A stretch of DNA of 64,000 bases from Novipirellula caenicola (GTDB lineage Bacteria; Planctomycetota; Planctomycetia; Pirellulales; Pirellulaceae). The DNA is taken from positions 558,001-622,000 of the forward strand of contig NZ_BAABRO010000003.1 of the NCBI RefSeq assembly GCF_039545035.1. The letters are read 5' to 3'. The notes beneath the pieces were generated by a model that saw only the letters and a program-made list of their open reading frames with translations, was not told the DNA's origin and made no database searches. The translations under genes and the position numbers were made by a program. Shown one piece after another: positions 42,873 through 52,786 of the stretch (positions are counted from its first letter, which is position 1; each line of letters starts with the position of its first letter).

Positions 42873-45260
42873 TTGAACACTTGGTTGCGTCTGAAAATTG
42901 GCTTCGCTGTGCGGGTGGTTGTCGTGGCGATGACCTGCGGCTTGGCGTCCGGTGTATCGGCCGAGGAATTGTTTCAGCTTCGCAACGGGATGACGTTGCG
43001 GGGATCCAAGGCCGAGATTGCTTCGCTCAACGCCAATGCATTTTCAGCGGCCGCCGCAGGTGAGATCAAACTGCGGCCAATTTGGGTGATCGATGACGGT
43101 TTGACGCGGATCTATTTGCATGGCAACGGGATGTCGGCCGCCCCGCCGGTCGCCGTTCGCGATATCGAACAATCGATTGAATTTTGGCAGCCAACACCGC
43201 TTGGTGGCAAGGAAATTTCGGCGATTGGCAGCATTCTTGGCGTTTCGCCGTTTAATGAATTCGGCCGCCGCGTGATGACGGTTCGCGGGGTTGATGGGTC
43301 GCCGATGCGTTTGGTCCAAGGGATCACCGAGATCAATGGCCGCTATGCCAGAGTCCAGGGGCTCAAAGGCGAAAAATCGTATGTATGGGATATGCGATTG
43401 GCGACCAGTTCGCTGAAGTCGGAGACGCTGAAGTCGATCTTCCGCCGGCGAATGGATTGGGACAATCTCGACAAACGGCTTGAGGCGGTTCGCTTTTTTA
43501 TGGAAGCCGGTCGCAACGGCGACGCGATCGATGTGCTGCGTGAAGCGATCGATACGTTTCCAGAGGCTGCAAAAATGCAGCGGCAAGTCGTGGTTTTGAT
43601 CGAACGTCAAGCGAATCAGTTGCTCGACGAGGCCAAGTTGCGTGCGGAGTCGGGGCAGGAGGATTTGGCGTTACAAATTCTCGAACAATTTCCCACCGAC
43701 CAACTCGGCCGTGTGACCCGATTGCAAGTCGAAGATGCAAAGCAAAAGATTCGGGATTCGCAGCGTCAAGCCGAGGCGTTGATCGCACAGCTCGATGGCC
43801 AGATTCAGCAGCTAAAACAAGCCGAAGACTTGCAGCCCATTTTCACGGAGATCAAACAAGGACTCTCGTCGGCGACGATGATCCGTTTGAGCGACTACAT
43901 CCGTTTGGGGCAATCCGAAGCGGTGCCGCTCGAAAACCGCGTCGCGTTGGCCGTTGCCGGTTGGTTGCTCGGTAGCGGATCTGGCGAGCAAAACCTGACC
44001 ATCACGATCTCGCTGGTCAAGGTGCGCGATTTGGTGGCGGAGTATTTGGGCACCTCCGATGCCGGGCGTCGTCAAGCGATTTTGGCAGAGCTTCAAAATC
44101 TAGAAGGTGCCGAAGCCGAGTATGTTGATCGCATGTTGCCGCTGCTGACGCCGGCGCTCGATTGGCCCGAGGGGGCAGCGCACGCGACGATTCCTGGGAT
44201 GTACTTGGTCGGCGACGAAACCGAGCAATTGGATCAGCCGCCGCGGCCTCGCTACGTGGTGCAATTGCCACCGAATTACAACCCGCTTCGCGAGTACCCC
44301 TGTGTGCTTGCCTTGCATCCGGTTCGAGGCACTCCGGTGTCCGAGATTGATTGGTGGAGCGGGGTTTACAACGAAGAGATGCAGGCTCGTCTAGGGCACG
44401 CGTCTCGTTACGGATTCATCGTCGTCGCGCCGCTGTGGACTCGCGATTCGCAGCGGGATTACGAATACAGTGCACGAGAACATGAACGCGTCCTCGTTTC
44501 ACTTCGCGATGCAATGCGTCGCAGCTCGATCGATGCCGATCGCATTTTCATTGCCGGGCATGGCGAAGGGGGCGCCGCTGCATGGGACATCGCCTATTCG
44601 CATCCTGATCTGTGGGCTGGCATGATTTCGATCAGTGGTGAACCGGCGAAGACCATTGCCCATTACCATCCCAACGCTCCCTATGTGCCGATGTACTTGG
44701 TGATGGGAGAACGCGACGGAGCCCCCACGCCGCTGGTCCGTAACGGACCGATCATGGACGATTACGTCAAATTCAAAAGCGACGCGATGGTGGTGATGTA
44801 CAAAGGCCGTGGACGCGAATTTTTCTATGAAGAGATTCATCGCTTGTTCGAGTGGATGCGTTTGCCGTCACACGTTCGCAAAGAGGCTCCGGATGACATC
44901 GATGCGGTCACGATGCGCGCGGGCGACAATTTCTTTTGGTGGTTAGAGCTCGGCGCGATCAAGTCGGATGTCGCCGTGGATCCATTGTTGTGGGAGCAAT
45001 CCGAACGGCTTCGTGCAGCATCGGTTTCGGCGTCGATTGGCAGCGACAACCAGATTCGCATCATCCAAGGCCCGGCCGAGCAATTTATGGTCTGGCTGCG
45101 TCCGATGCGGAACGTCGATATGAGCAAACCGTTGACGATTCGTTACCGTTCGCGTCGGGTGATGTTTGACTTTGACGGTTCGCTCGAAACGTTGCTCGAA
45201 GACGCCCGCCGCCGGGCGGATCGAAAACGTCCTTTCTGGGCCGGCGTCGCGGTTCCTTAG
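42873..45260 (+). CDS. secreted hydrolase-fold protein lacking nucleophile serine
   Basis: The product has about 795 residues if TTG at 42873 is the start; this gives a signal peptide (IGFAVRVVVVAMTCGLASGVSA) with GAGGG upstream. An ATG at 42798 is possible but gives no signal. The first half is helical with tetratricopeptide-like character (about 190-330). The C-terminal part (about 450-690) is an alpha/beta hydrolase domain with RDSQRDYEYSAREHERVL and the elbow FIAGHGEGGAA, where Ser of GxSxG is Gly. It may therefore bind rather than cleave, or use another residue. It follows the sigma/anti-sigma pair in the same direction. Confidence 0.72.
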   Translation: MNTWLRLKIGFAVRVVVVAMTCGLASGVSAEELFQLRNGMTLRGSKAEIASLNANAFSAAAAGEIKLRPIWVIDDGLTRIYLHGNGMSAAPPVAVRDIEQSIEFWQPTPLGGKEISAIGSILGVSPFNEFGRRVMTVRGVDGSPMRLVQGITEINGRYARVQGLKGEKSYVWDMRLATSSLKSETLKSIFRRRMDWDNLDKRLEAVRFFMEAGRNGDAIDVLREAIDTFPEAAKMQRQVVVLIERQANQLLDEAKLRAESGQEDLALQILEQFPTDQLGRVTRLQVEDAKQKIRDSQRQAEALIAQLDGQIQQLKQAEDLQPIFTEIKQGLSSATMIRLSDYIRLGQSEAVPLENRVALAVAGWLLGSGSGEQNLTITISLVKVRDLVAEYLGTSDAGRRQAILAELQNLEGAEAEYVDRMLPLLTPALDWPEGAAHATIPGMYLVGDETEQLDQPPRPRYVVQLPPNYNPLREYPCVLALHPVRGTPVSEIDWWSGVYNEEMQARLGHASRYGFIVVAPLWTRDSQRDYEYSAREHERVLVSLRDAMRRSSIDADRIFIAGHGEGGAAAWDIAYSHPDLWAGMISISGEPAKTIAHYHPNAPYVPMYLVMGERDGAPTPLVRNGPIMDDYVKFKSDAMVVMYKGRGREFFYEEIHRLFEWMRLPSHVRKEAPDDIDAVTMRAGDNFFWWLELGAIKSDVAVDPLLWEQSERLRAASVSASIGSDNQIRIIQGPAEQFMVWLRPMRNVDMSKPLTIRYRSRRVMFDFDGSLETLLEDARRRADRKRPFWAGVAVP

Positions 45261-45273
45261 CTCGCTGCTTCTG

Positions 45274-45302
45274 CGGGAGCCCTGCTTCCACGGGAGCCCT
45301 GC
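45274..45302. repeat. CGGGAGCCCTGC direct repeat
   Basis: The 12-base sequence occurs at 45274 and 45291 with a 17-base period, just after the stop of the hydrolase-fold gene. GGGAGCCC is nearly palindromic. No role is evident. Confidence 0.5.
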
Positions 45303-45539
45303 CATTTCGATCGCGGGTGTCGTGTTTCGTGGGGGTTGCCGTCCATTTCTTTCGCTTTGCTGCTAAATGGCTAAGGGAACGGTGTCTCACGCAAAGCTGC
45401 GTTTAGGGTTTTTTCGGCGATGTGACGAACTTTCCTCGCCCCCAACCCGTCCAAATTGGGCATATCCCGAGTTGGGCATCGTCTACAATGGCGTGTCACT
45501 CCCCCCAACCACTGATTCGCTGCCCAAGGAGCGTGCCCC

Positions 45540-46460
45540 GTGAAGAGACGTGATTTTTTGACAACTCAGGCTTTGCTTGCAGGCACGGCATTCTCGATGG
45601 CGAGCGGAACCATGTGTCACGCTCAAACCACGCCTGCGGACTCAGCAAAATCCGACGATGCCGCTGACACCACCGACGGGAAAACACGGCGTGTTCATCA
45701 ATCGGTGATGGGGTGGTGCTTCAGCGACATCGATCCGGTGACCTTGGCAAAGCACTGCAAGCGGATAGGGTTCGAAGCAATCGAGGGGATTCCGGCGTCC
45801 AGTTACGACGCGGTGACGAAGATTGGGCTTAAAATCGCTCTCACCGGCAGTCATGGATTTGCCAATGGGCCTCTCGATCCTGAAAATCACGCCGAAGTGG
45901 AAAGAAAGCTGCGTCAAGGAATTGATCTCGCCGTGCAGTATGGTGCGCCGAACGTCATTACCTTTACCGGAATGGCAAAGAAAGGAATCAGTGATGCGTC
46001 AGCACGTCGCAACTGTTTGGAATGTTGGAAACGTGTACTACCTTATGCCGAAGAAAAGAACGTCGGCATCGTGCTGGAACACCTCAACAGTCGCGATAAT
46101 TCACACCCCATGAAGGGGCACCCCGGATATTGGGGCGATGATTTACACCTTTGTGCCGATTTGGTTCACGCGATGGATTCGCCCAAGTTCAAACTGCTAT
46201 TTGATATCTATCACGTGCAGATCATGAACGGGGATCTGATCCGGAATATTCGCCAGTATCATCCGATTGTGGGGCATTATCACACAGCCGGAAATCCAGG
46301 GCGTGGCGAGCTAGACGAGAACCAAGAAATCAACTACCCAGGGGTTGTTCGAGCGATCGTCGCAACGGGATATCAGGGCTATATCGCCCAAGAATTTATT
46401 CCCACCGCCGACGATCCGATCGATTCTTTGGAAAAAGCGTTTCATCTTTGCGACGTTTGA
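45540..46460 (+). CDS. Tat-exported sugar isomerase-like TIM-barrel protein
   Basis: The 306-residue protein starts with GTG and has a twin-arginine signal, MKRRDFLTTQALLAGTAFS. The mature part resembles hydroxypyruvate isomerase/xylose-isomerase-like TIM barrels, with HQSVMGWCFSDI, VGIVLEHLNSR, KLLFDIYHVQIM and GHYHTAGNPGRGELDENQEIN supplying metal ligands (Glu, Asp, His, Glu). It probably isomerises a small sugar acid or keto sugar outside the cytoplasm. Such Tat-exported relatives are common in planctomycetes. Confidence 0.88.
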   Translation: MKRRDFLTTQALLAGTAFSMASGTMCHAQTTPADSAKSDDAADTTDGKTRRVHQSVMGWCFSDIDPVTLAKHCKRIGFEAIEGIPASSYDAVTKIGLKIALTGSHGFANGPLDPENHAEVERKLRQGIDLAVQYGAPNVITFTGMAKKGISDASARRNCLECWKRVLPYAEEKNVGIVLEHLNSRDNSHPMKGHPGYWGDDLHLCADLVHAMDSPKFKLLFDIYHVQIMNGDLIRNIRQYHPIVGHYHTAGNPGRGELDENQEINYPGVVRAIVATGYQGYIAQEFIPTADDPIDSLEKAFHLCDV

Positions 46461-46603
46461 ATTTCCGAAAAATCGATACATGCACCGCAGAAGATGCGAC
46501 GCAGCGGAGAAACGGCACGAAACGACATTCCACTGAGAACCCGCCCCGGCACCGATGTGTCGGATTAGAACCGTTTGATAACAATTCGGTTTGTGGGACG
46601 AAA

Positions 46604-46665
46604 GTACAGAAAACAGAAACGTACAGACAACAGAAACAACGCCGGATCGAAACAACACCGGATCG
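46604..46665. repeat. two pairs of direct repeats before the orphan gene
   Basis: GTACAGAAAACAGAAAC and GTACAGACAACAGAAAC are adjacent at 46604 and 46621. They are followed by AACGCCGGATCG at 46638 and AACACCGGATCG at 46654. The array ends 28 bases before the start of the next gene, so it covers the expected promoter or leader. Confidence 0.7.
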
Positions 46666-46693
46666 GTTTGAGTAAAGGTTTTTTTGAGAGTTG

Positions 46694-49402
46694 ATGCAAC
46701 GCACGAACATCGAAACGAGCGAGTTGAGTGTCGAAGAATTTCGACGTCTCGGCTTACGTCTGAACGAATGCCGATTGCCGGTCATTCGCCAGGCGGTTGC
46801 GCGGGGTGGTAAATTGCTTGCTGACCAACAACTCACGTCGCCCTCACCCCAACGCGAACGTGAATTGTCGCGGCTGGTGACGGCGGCTTACCGAGTGCTC
46901 GATCCTCGAAACCGCAACGACTTTGTTCAGCGAATCCTGGTGGGGCGTTTGCTTCCCGAGGGAACGCTGTGGTCGGAACAGCAGACCTTTCGTATCGGTG
47001 TGGCTGGATCGGTTGGCAATCCAAGCAACGCCGATGCAGCATCGGATGACGATCCCTTTGACTTTGATCTTTCGAGCTCGAGTCAGACTCCGTTTATGGT
47101 CCAAACGCGAGCTTCGATTGCCAATTGGACGCAGAGCCTCGATTCGCAAGATCTGATCGAAGCAGGCGTGCGGCGACGTCGACTCGTCAACATGCGGAAT
47201 TCGATTCAACATCCTTGGATGTTGCTTTCGTTGTTCGGGTTGCTTGTTGCGACGCTGTTTGGAGTTGCCAACCTGGATCTCGGTCCCGAAGAATATTTGG
47301 GGCCTGAATCGTATCAGGCGTTCAATGGTGAGTTTGCGGACGCGCCTGCGATAGCGGACGCCGACACCACGGACGCCGTGCCCGGCAAGGCGTCGGTGGC
47401 AGACGCGTTGCCCGGCACGGATCCAAAGGTTGCCCCCGAGGCAATGGTTGCTGTCGTGCCAAAGGTTGCTGCCGCAGCGGTTAGCGTTCCTCTGGCGACC
47501 GCAGTTACCGCGTCCGATCCCCAGGCCACGGTCTCGACTGAACCGTCCACCCCAGCGAACACGAACGCCATTGCAGCATCCAAGTCGGTTCCGACGACCA
47601 CTGAAAACGCGATGGATATTCCGGCGACATCGGTTGCAGTCGCAGCGGATCCAGCGGCGGCCGCCCCGATGACTGCCGGCCCGTTGACTTCGGAGTCGAG
47701 TGCCAAGGCCGAGTCCGAGATCGATCCATTGGATGTAGCTATCGACGCATCGTTGGCCGCGCTTTCATCGGTGCCTTCGTTGGCCCCTAGCGAGGTTTCG
47801 CCGAGCAAGTCTTCGGCATCGGTGGTGATGGCGGGCTCGCTCGAAGCCAACTCGAACTTCAATTCCGCGTCCGAATTTTTGCCCGATCCTTTCGCCATCG
47901 TAACCTCCGATACGGACGATCTTCAGTGGATCGACTCGCTCGATCGTTTGAGCCAGATCGATGGGATGAACGACGCGATCACTGAAATGGGCGACGTAAA
48001 CGAAGATCATCCTAAACGCATTGCCGTTCCCACGTTGGCGCAGCAGGCGGCGGCTCGCGAAAAGTTGAAATCGCGTTTTCCTGGACTCGGCACGCGGATG
48101 CTGCCCGCAGCGGTCGAAGAGTTGATCGAACAGTTGCAAGACGCCTTGCTTGACGCGGCTAACAGCGACGATGCCTACGTGATTCAGCGAACCGTTGCCG
48201 AGCATGCTTGGTTGGTTCAAGACGTGGCAAAGGTCGAAGCTTTGGTTCATGAGCTGACTCGCACTTTTGAATTGGACAATGACGAGACATTGGTGCAGAC
48301 GTACTTGGCTTCCTTGTCGATCGTGGATCTCGACGAAACCAAGCGTTTTTTAGCACGCAATGGTTTTGTGTTGGCCGAACGTTTATTGACGAGCGAATCG
48401 CTTGAAAAGAGTAACCAAGTCGCCCGCGGCGCCGCCAGTTTGGCTAACGCGGTGGACGACGAACCGCTTTGGATCGACGCACAGCGGTTGACCCAAGCGA
48501 TTGAATTGTCCACCAAAATGTCGGAAACGGTGGTCCGCCCCGATGCCATTCCCTTTGCTTCAGATTTGGATCTGGGGGTCGCAGGCCGATATTACTGTTT
48601 GATGCTTCGCAATTGGGACCAAGGATTGCCTTGGTTAGCCAAAGTCAGCGATGCTCGGATTGCGAGTTTGGTCAAACAAGAGTTGGCGTTGTCGAAGACC
48701 TCGTCGATCGCCGAGTGGAATGCGTTGGCCGATCGATGGAAGATTGCAGCCGATCGAGCGGACGGACGTTCGGCCGATTCGATTCGTTCTCATGTGATCG
48801 CGATCAAACGCCGAATCGAAGCCGATGCCGAAGGCTTGCAGCGGCTCGAACTGCAACGCGAGATCCGCAGCTTGGAATCGGAGTTGCCGTTCTACATTGT
48901 CAAACTCGGCGAGTGGGACAACGTCAAACCGGCCGCAGTGCCCGAGTCACGCAACGTGGTCCCCGGGCCTGCGTTGGTCGATAGCGCGACGGGGATGATC
49001 GGGCGAGTGAAGATCGACGGACGACCGACTCATTTTCGCATCGTCTATATGCCTGGTGGCTTGGTCACACCCGAGACGCTGACTCAATATTCGGCAATTT
49101 ATAGCTTGCAAGAGCAAGTCGTTGAAATTGAATTTTCGGGGCAATTGCAACTGTCCACTCCGATGGAAGTTCGCTTGATGTCTTCTTCGGCGGGACGCCA
49201 TCGTTATGGCGAGGTTCGAGTCGATGGCGAGATTGTCTCGCTCGATGCCGACTCGGAATACGTCGATCTTTGGCTTGGCTCGGGAAGCCATCAGCTCCAA
49301 TGGCATGTGCGGGTAACCCCGCTAGCGAACGAGTATTTTCGAGTTCAAGATGTGCTGACTCGGGGCGAACTGAATCTAACTCATTCAAAAGTCATGCAAT
49401 AA
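46694..49402 (+). CDS. large orphan single-pass membrane protein
   Basis: This 902-residue protein has no recognised family. The N-terminal cytoplasmic part (about 1-165) is helical and charged, with ELSRLVTAAYRVLDPRNRNDFVQRIL. A membrane helix (about 175-195, WMLLSLFGLLVATLFGVANL) follows, then a low-complexity Ala/Thr/Val/Ser region (about 215-395) and a large C-terminal periplasmic region with helical repeats (about 420-730) and a beta-rich end. The ATG at 46694 has GAGAG upstream. Next downstream, 81 bases away, is a MoxR ATPase gene, so a link to that system is possible but unproven. Confidence 0.75.
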   Translation: MQRTNIETSELSVEEFRRLGLRLNECRLPVIRQAVARGGKLLADQQLTSPSPQRERELSRLVTAAYRVLDPRNRNDFVQRILVGRLLPEGTLWSEQQTFRIGVAGSVGNPSNADAASDDDPFDFDLSSSSQTPFMVQTRASIANWTQSLDSQDLIEAGVRRRRLVNMRNSIQHPWMLLSLFGLLVATLFGVANLDLGPEEYLGPESYQAFNGEFADAPAIADADTTDAVPGKASVADALPGTDPKVAPEAMVAVVPKVAAAAVSVPLATAVTASDPQATVSTEPSTPANTNAIAASKSVPTTTENAMDIPATSVAVAADPAAAAPMTAGPLTSESSAKAESEIDPLDVAIDASLAALSSVPSLAPSEVSPSKSSASVVMAGSLEANSNFNSASEFLPDPFAIVTSDTDDLQWIDSLDRLSQIDGMNDAITEMGDVNEDHPKRIAVPTLAQQAAAREKLKSRFPGLGTRMLPAAVEELIEQLQDALLDAANSDDAYVIQRTVAEHAWLVQDVAKVEALVHELTRTFELDNDETLVQTYLASLSIVDLDETKRFLARNGFVLAERLLTSESLEKSNQVARGAASLANAVDDEPLWIDAQRLTQAIELSTKMSETVVRPDAIPFASDLDLGVAGRYYCLMLRNWDQGLPWLAKVSDARIASLVKQELALSKTSSIAEWNALADRWKIAADRADGRSADSIRSHVIAIKRRIEADAEGLQRLELQREIRSLESELPFYIVKLGEWDNVKPAAVPESRNVVPGPALVDSATGMIGRVKIDGRPTHFRIVYMPGGLVTPETLTQYSAIYSLQEQVVEIEFSGQLQLSTPMEVRLMSSSAGRHRYGEVRVDGEIVSLDADSEYVDLWLGSGSHQLQWHVRVTPLANEYFRVQDVLTRGELNLTHSKVMQ

Positions 49403-49483
49403 CGCTCGCCAAGCTCGTACAATGTCTGCACAGAGAATGTGTGCACAGAGATGGTACGTCACAAAACCTTGGACTGAGAGTTT

Positions 49484-50908
49484 ATGAACGTTGCGAGTGA
49501 ACGCCCCCGCGTGTCGACGCTGAGCGAGTTACGCGAGTCCGGTTGGACTTCGAAAAGCGTCAAGCAAGAGATGCAGGACAATTTTGTTCGGATGCTGGAA
49601 AGCGGCGAGCCGTTGTTTCCTGGGATCGTCGGCTACGAAGATACCGTGATTCCGGAAATCAATTTGGCGCTGCTCGCCGGGCACGACATGTTGTTTCTGG
49701 GGGAAAAGGGGCAAGCCAAAAGCCGCATCATGCGGATGTTGACCCGTTTTCTTGACCCGTGGGTGCCCTACATTGACCATCCTGAGCTGCCTGTCCACGA
49801 GGATCCCGAGAAACCGATCTCTGCGGCTGGCAAGCGTTTGTGTCGCGACACCCCGGCCGACCAGATCCGCATCGCTTGGTGGCACCGCAGCGAGCGTTAC
49901 GCCGAACGGCTGAGTCCGGGAACAAAGTTTGCCGACATCATTGGCGAAATCGACCCCGCCAAGCTAACCGGTGGCGTCAGCATGAGTACCGAAGAGGCGC
50001 TGTCGTTTGGTTTGATTCCGCGGATGCATCGCGGCATTTTTGCGATGAACGAATTGCCCGAGTTGGACGATCTGGTCCAAGTCGGTCTGTTCAATATCCT
50101 CGAAGAACGTGACGTGCAAATTCGTGGCTATCCCATTCAATTCGACATTGATTTGGTGATTTTGTTTTCAGCCAACCCGTCGACTTACAATCGCAGCGGC
50201 AAAGTCATCCCGCAACTCAAGGACCGAATCGGCTCGATCGTCCAGACTCACTATCCCAGCGAACGTGATCAAGGAATCGAGATTTTACAGCAGGAAGTCG
50301 GGGACGATCTTGACGGAAACTACCCCGTCCAAGTGCCGTACTTTATGTATCAAATCGTCGAGGAAATCACGAACCAGGCGCGTCGCAGCAAGTACATCGA
50401 TCAAGCCTCGGGTGTATCGGCAAGATTCTCGCTGGCGAACTTCCGCACGCTGATTGCTTCGGCACGTCAACGAGGCGTGCTGCATGGTGAGAAACCTGCG
50501 GTGCCGCGAATCAGTGATCTCGGCCATATCTATTCCAGTTCACTCGGCAAGTTAGAACTTGATTTGATGGGAACCCATCAGATGAGTGAGCGGCAAGTCT
50601 TGGATGCGGTGGTCGCGCAGGCGATTGAAGTTGTTTTCAAAGAGTATGTCGAAGAGCACGGATTGTCGGATATCGCCGAGATCTTTCGCGGTGGTGTGCG
50701 TGTCGAAGTCGGCGACATGCTGCCGAGCAGCCATTATGCCGAACGACTTCGCCAAGTGCCTCCGGCTTGGAATAAGGCGTTCGAATTGAATGCCAGCGAA
50801 AACGATGCGGTCCGCGCCAGTTGTGTCGAGTTTGTCTTGGCAGGTCTGTACAGCATGGAACGAATCAGTCGCTCGCAGCGATTTGGAAAAATCCAATACG
50901 AGTTCTAA
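49484..50908 (+). CDS. MoxR-type AAA ATPase
   Basis: The 474-residue AAA ATPase is of the MoxR/magnesium-chelatase I-like group. Walker A is LGEKGQAKS (about 65-75), followed by the family feature of an extended insert, and Walker B lies in [12 protein letters not shown] (about 180). Sensor residues are in [14 protein letters not shown]. Such chaperone-like ATPases act with von Willebrand A proteins to insert metals or remodel complexes. The vWA gene follows after about 120 bases, fitting that pairing. The client is not known. Confidence 0.88.
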   Translation: MNVASERPRVSTLSELRESGWTSKSVKQEMQDNFVRMLESGEPLFPGIVGYEDTVIPEINLALLAGHDMLFLGEKGQAKSRIMRMLTRFLDPWVPYIDHPELPVHEDPEKPISAAGKRLCRDTPADQIRIAWWHRSERYAERLSPGTKFADIIGEIDPAKLTGGVSMSTEEALSFGLIPRMHRGIFAMNELPELDDLVQVGLFNILEERDVQIRGYPIQFDIDLVILFSANPSTYNRSGKVIPQLKDRIGSIVQTHYPSERDQGIEILQQEVGDDLDGNYPVQVPYFMYQIVEEITNQARRSKYIDQASGVSARFSLANFRTLIASARQRGVLHGEKPAVPRISDLGHIYSSSLGKLELDLMGTHQMSERQVLDAVVAQAIEVVFKEYVEEHGLSDIAEIFRGGVRVEVGDMLPSSHYAERLRQVPPAWNKAFELNASENDAVRASCVEFVLAGLYSMERISRSQRFGKIQYEF

Positions 50909-50919
50909 GCAGCCCCGTC

Positions 50920-50955
50920 ACACAGGCTGCTAACGCATAGGCTTCTAGCCTGTGT
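50920..50955. repeat. nested inverted repeat ACACAGGCT/AGCCTGTGT
   Basis: Arms of 9 bases at 50920-50928 and 50947-50955 pair perfectly. An inner AGGCT-TCT-AGCCT hairpin (50939-50951) competes with it. It lies between the MoxR and vWA genes and shares its arms with the palindrome at 32188-32204. Confidence 0.6.
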
Positions 50956-51027
50956 TCGCTGAACCGATCACCGATATGACTGGCTCGAAGCTTTTTCCTC
51001 AAATCATTTCATTCTCAGGAAATCCGA

Positions 51028-52731
51028 ATGGACCGTCGACTCGGGGGCGTGATTCACGCCTATCAAAAATACGACCCGACCAAGTTTCCATCGCCGACTC
51101 AGCCTCCGCCGGATCTCGTTTCTTCGGCGTTCGAGCAGGCGTTGATGTACGGCAACTATCACGAGTTGACCGAAGAGGAACTTGCTCGAGCGATTCGATT
51201 GGACGCCAGTCAGATGGCTGGACTGGGGCCAAGTTTGGAGATGCTGCGAGCGATTCTCGAGGAACGCAAACGCAAAATCTTAGAGACTTACGAATGTGAA
51301 ACGGTCCAGAAAAAAGCACGCCGTGCGTTTCAGCAATCGACCAAAGAAGTGCGATTGCCAAAGGAGCTTGACAAGTTCTTTCGCCGCGCCGTAATGCAAG
51401 AACAACCGTACCTGTTGGAATCGTTATGGTACCAAGCAGGGGACGACAACAGCCAAAATGCGCGGAACCTCTTGAAGGTTACTCAGCGGATGAGTGACAA
51501 GCATAACATCGAAGAACTGGCCTCGAAGTACCATTTCACCGGTATCGAGTCGATGACGATCACCAAGGCGCTCGAGGTCAAAGAGGAACTCGAAAAGATT
51601 GACGAGTTATTGAAACAACTCGAAGAGGCCGCGAAAACCGCTCAGATCGCGATCATCGATATGGAGATGTTAAGCGAGTTCACGCAGCCCGGCGACATGC
51701 AGCAGCTCGAAGAGATGCGGCGTCATCTCGAAAACCTGGCTCGCGAACAGGCCGAACGCCAAGGGTTAGAGAAGGATCCGAACAACAAAGGCGGCTTTCG
51801 GCTGACCCCCAAGGCCTACAAGATCTTTCAAGGTCGGCTGCTCGAGCGAATCTTTAGCCAATTGGCACCCTCGCGATCAGGGCGTCACCACGGCGACGTC
51901 GTGGGCGAAGGGGCGGTCGAGTTACAGCAAACCAAGCCGTACGAATTTGGCGACAGTGTTGCGAACATCGATTTGCCGCAAACGATCATCAATGCGCTGT
52001 TGCGGCATGGCGATGAGCGGCCTCTGCGACTGCATGGCGACGACATCGTTGTTCACAAGACACGCAATCACCCCAAATGTGCGACCTGCGTGATCATGGA
52101 TATGAGCGGGTCGATGCGGTACGACGGTCAATACATCAATGTCAAACGCATGGCGCTGGCGATGCAAGGGTTGATCCAGTCGGAGTACCCGGGAGATTTC
52201 TTGCGGTTTATTGAAATGTACACGTTCGCCAAGCTCATCTCGCCCGGTGAAATCATCGAGCTGATGCCCAAGAACGTGACCATTCATGACCCCTGGGTGC
52301 GGCTCAAAGCCGACATGAGTGACAATGAAATTAGCGAGCACCAAGTCCATCCCCATTTCACCAATATCCAGCACTCGCTGAAACTCGCGAGGCAGAATCT
52401 TGTCAACAGCGATACTCCGAATCGACAAATTGTGTTGATTACCGATGGGTTGCCAACGGCGCATTTCGAAGACGAATGGTTGTACATGCTGTATCCACCC
52501 GATCCGATGACCGAGCAAGCGACGATGCGCGAAGCTCGGTTGTGCCAAAAGGAAGGGATCACGATCAACATCTTTCTGGTCCCAAGTTGGTCACAGAGCG
52601 AAGAAGACATCCGCTTCGCCTACCGGCTTGCCGAAACCACCAAAGGCCGCGTGTTCTTTACCAGCGGCCGAGACCTCGATCGCTTCGTGGTTTGGGACTA
52701 TGTACAAAACCGCCGCGACATTATTTCGTAG
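51028..52731 (+). CDS. von Willebrand factor A domain protein
   Basis: The 567-residue protein has a helical N-terminal half (about 1-300, coiled coil near 180-250) and a C-terminal vWA domain (about 345-560). The MIDAS motif is MDMSGSM, supported by ITDGLP for the later metal contact. The gene follows a MoxR ATPase, the classic partner. Together they probably act as a cytoplasmic assembly or activation complex. Neither signal peptide nor membrane segment is present. Confidence 0.87.
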   Translation: MDRRLGGVIHAYQKYDPTKFPSPTQPPPDLVSSAFEQALMYGNYHELTEEELARAIRLDASQMAGLGPSLEMLRAILEERKRKILETYECETVQKKARRAFQQSTKEVRLPKELDKFFRRAVMQEQPYLLESLWYQAGDDNSQNARNLLKVTQRMSDKHNIEELASKYHFTGIESMTITKALEVKEELEKIDELLKQLEEAAKTAQIAIIDMEMLSEFTQPGDMQQLEEMRRHLENLAREQAERQGLEKDPNNKGGFRLTPKAYKIFQGRLLERIFSQLAPSRSGRHHGDVVGEGAVELQQTKPYEFGDSVANIDLPQTIINALLRHGDERPLRLHGDDIVVHKTRNHPKCATCVIMDMSGSMRYDGQYINVKRMALAMQGLIQSEYPGDFLRFIEMYTFAKLISPGEIIELMPKNVTIHDPWVRLKADMSDNEISEHQVHPHFTNIQHSLKLARQNLVNSDTPNRQIVLITDGLPTAHFEDEWLYMLYPPDPMTEQATMREARLCQKEGITINIFLVPSWSQSEEDIRFAYRLAETTKGRVFFTSGRDLDRFVVWDYVQNRRDIIS

Positions 52732-52786
52732 TCCGTCGACCACGTTTGGGGTGGCTCGGCGGTCCCGGATAGCGGCCCCGGTGGGA

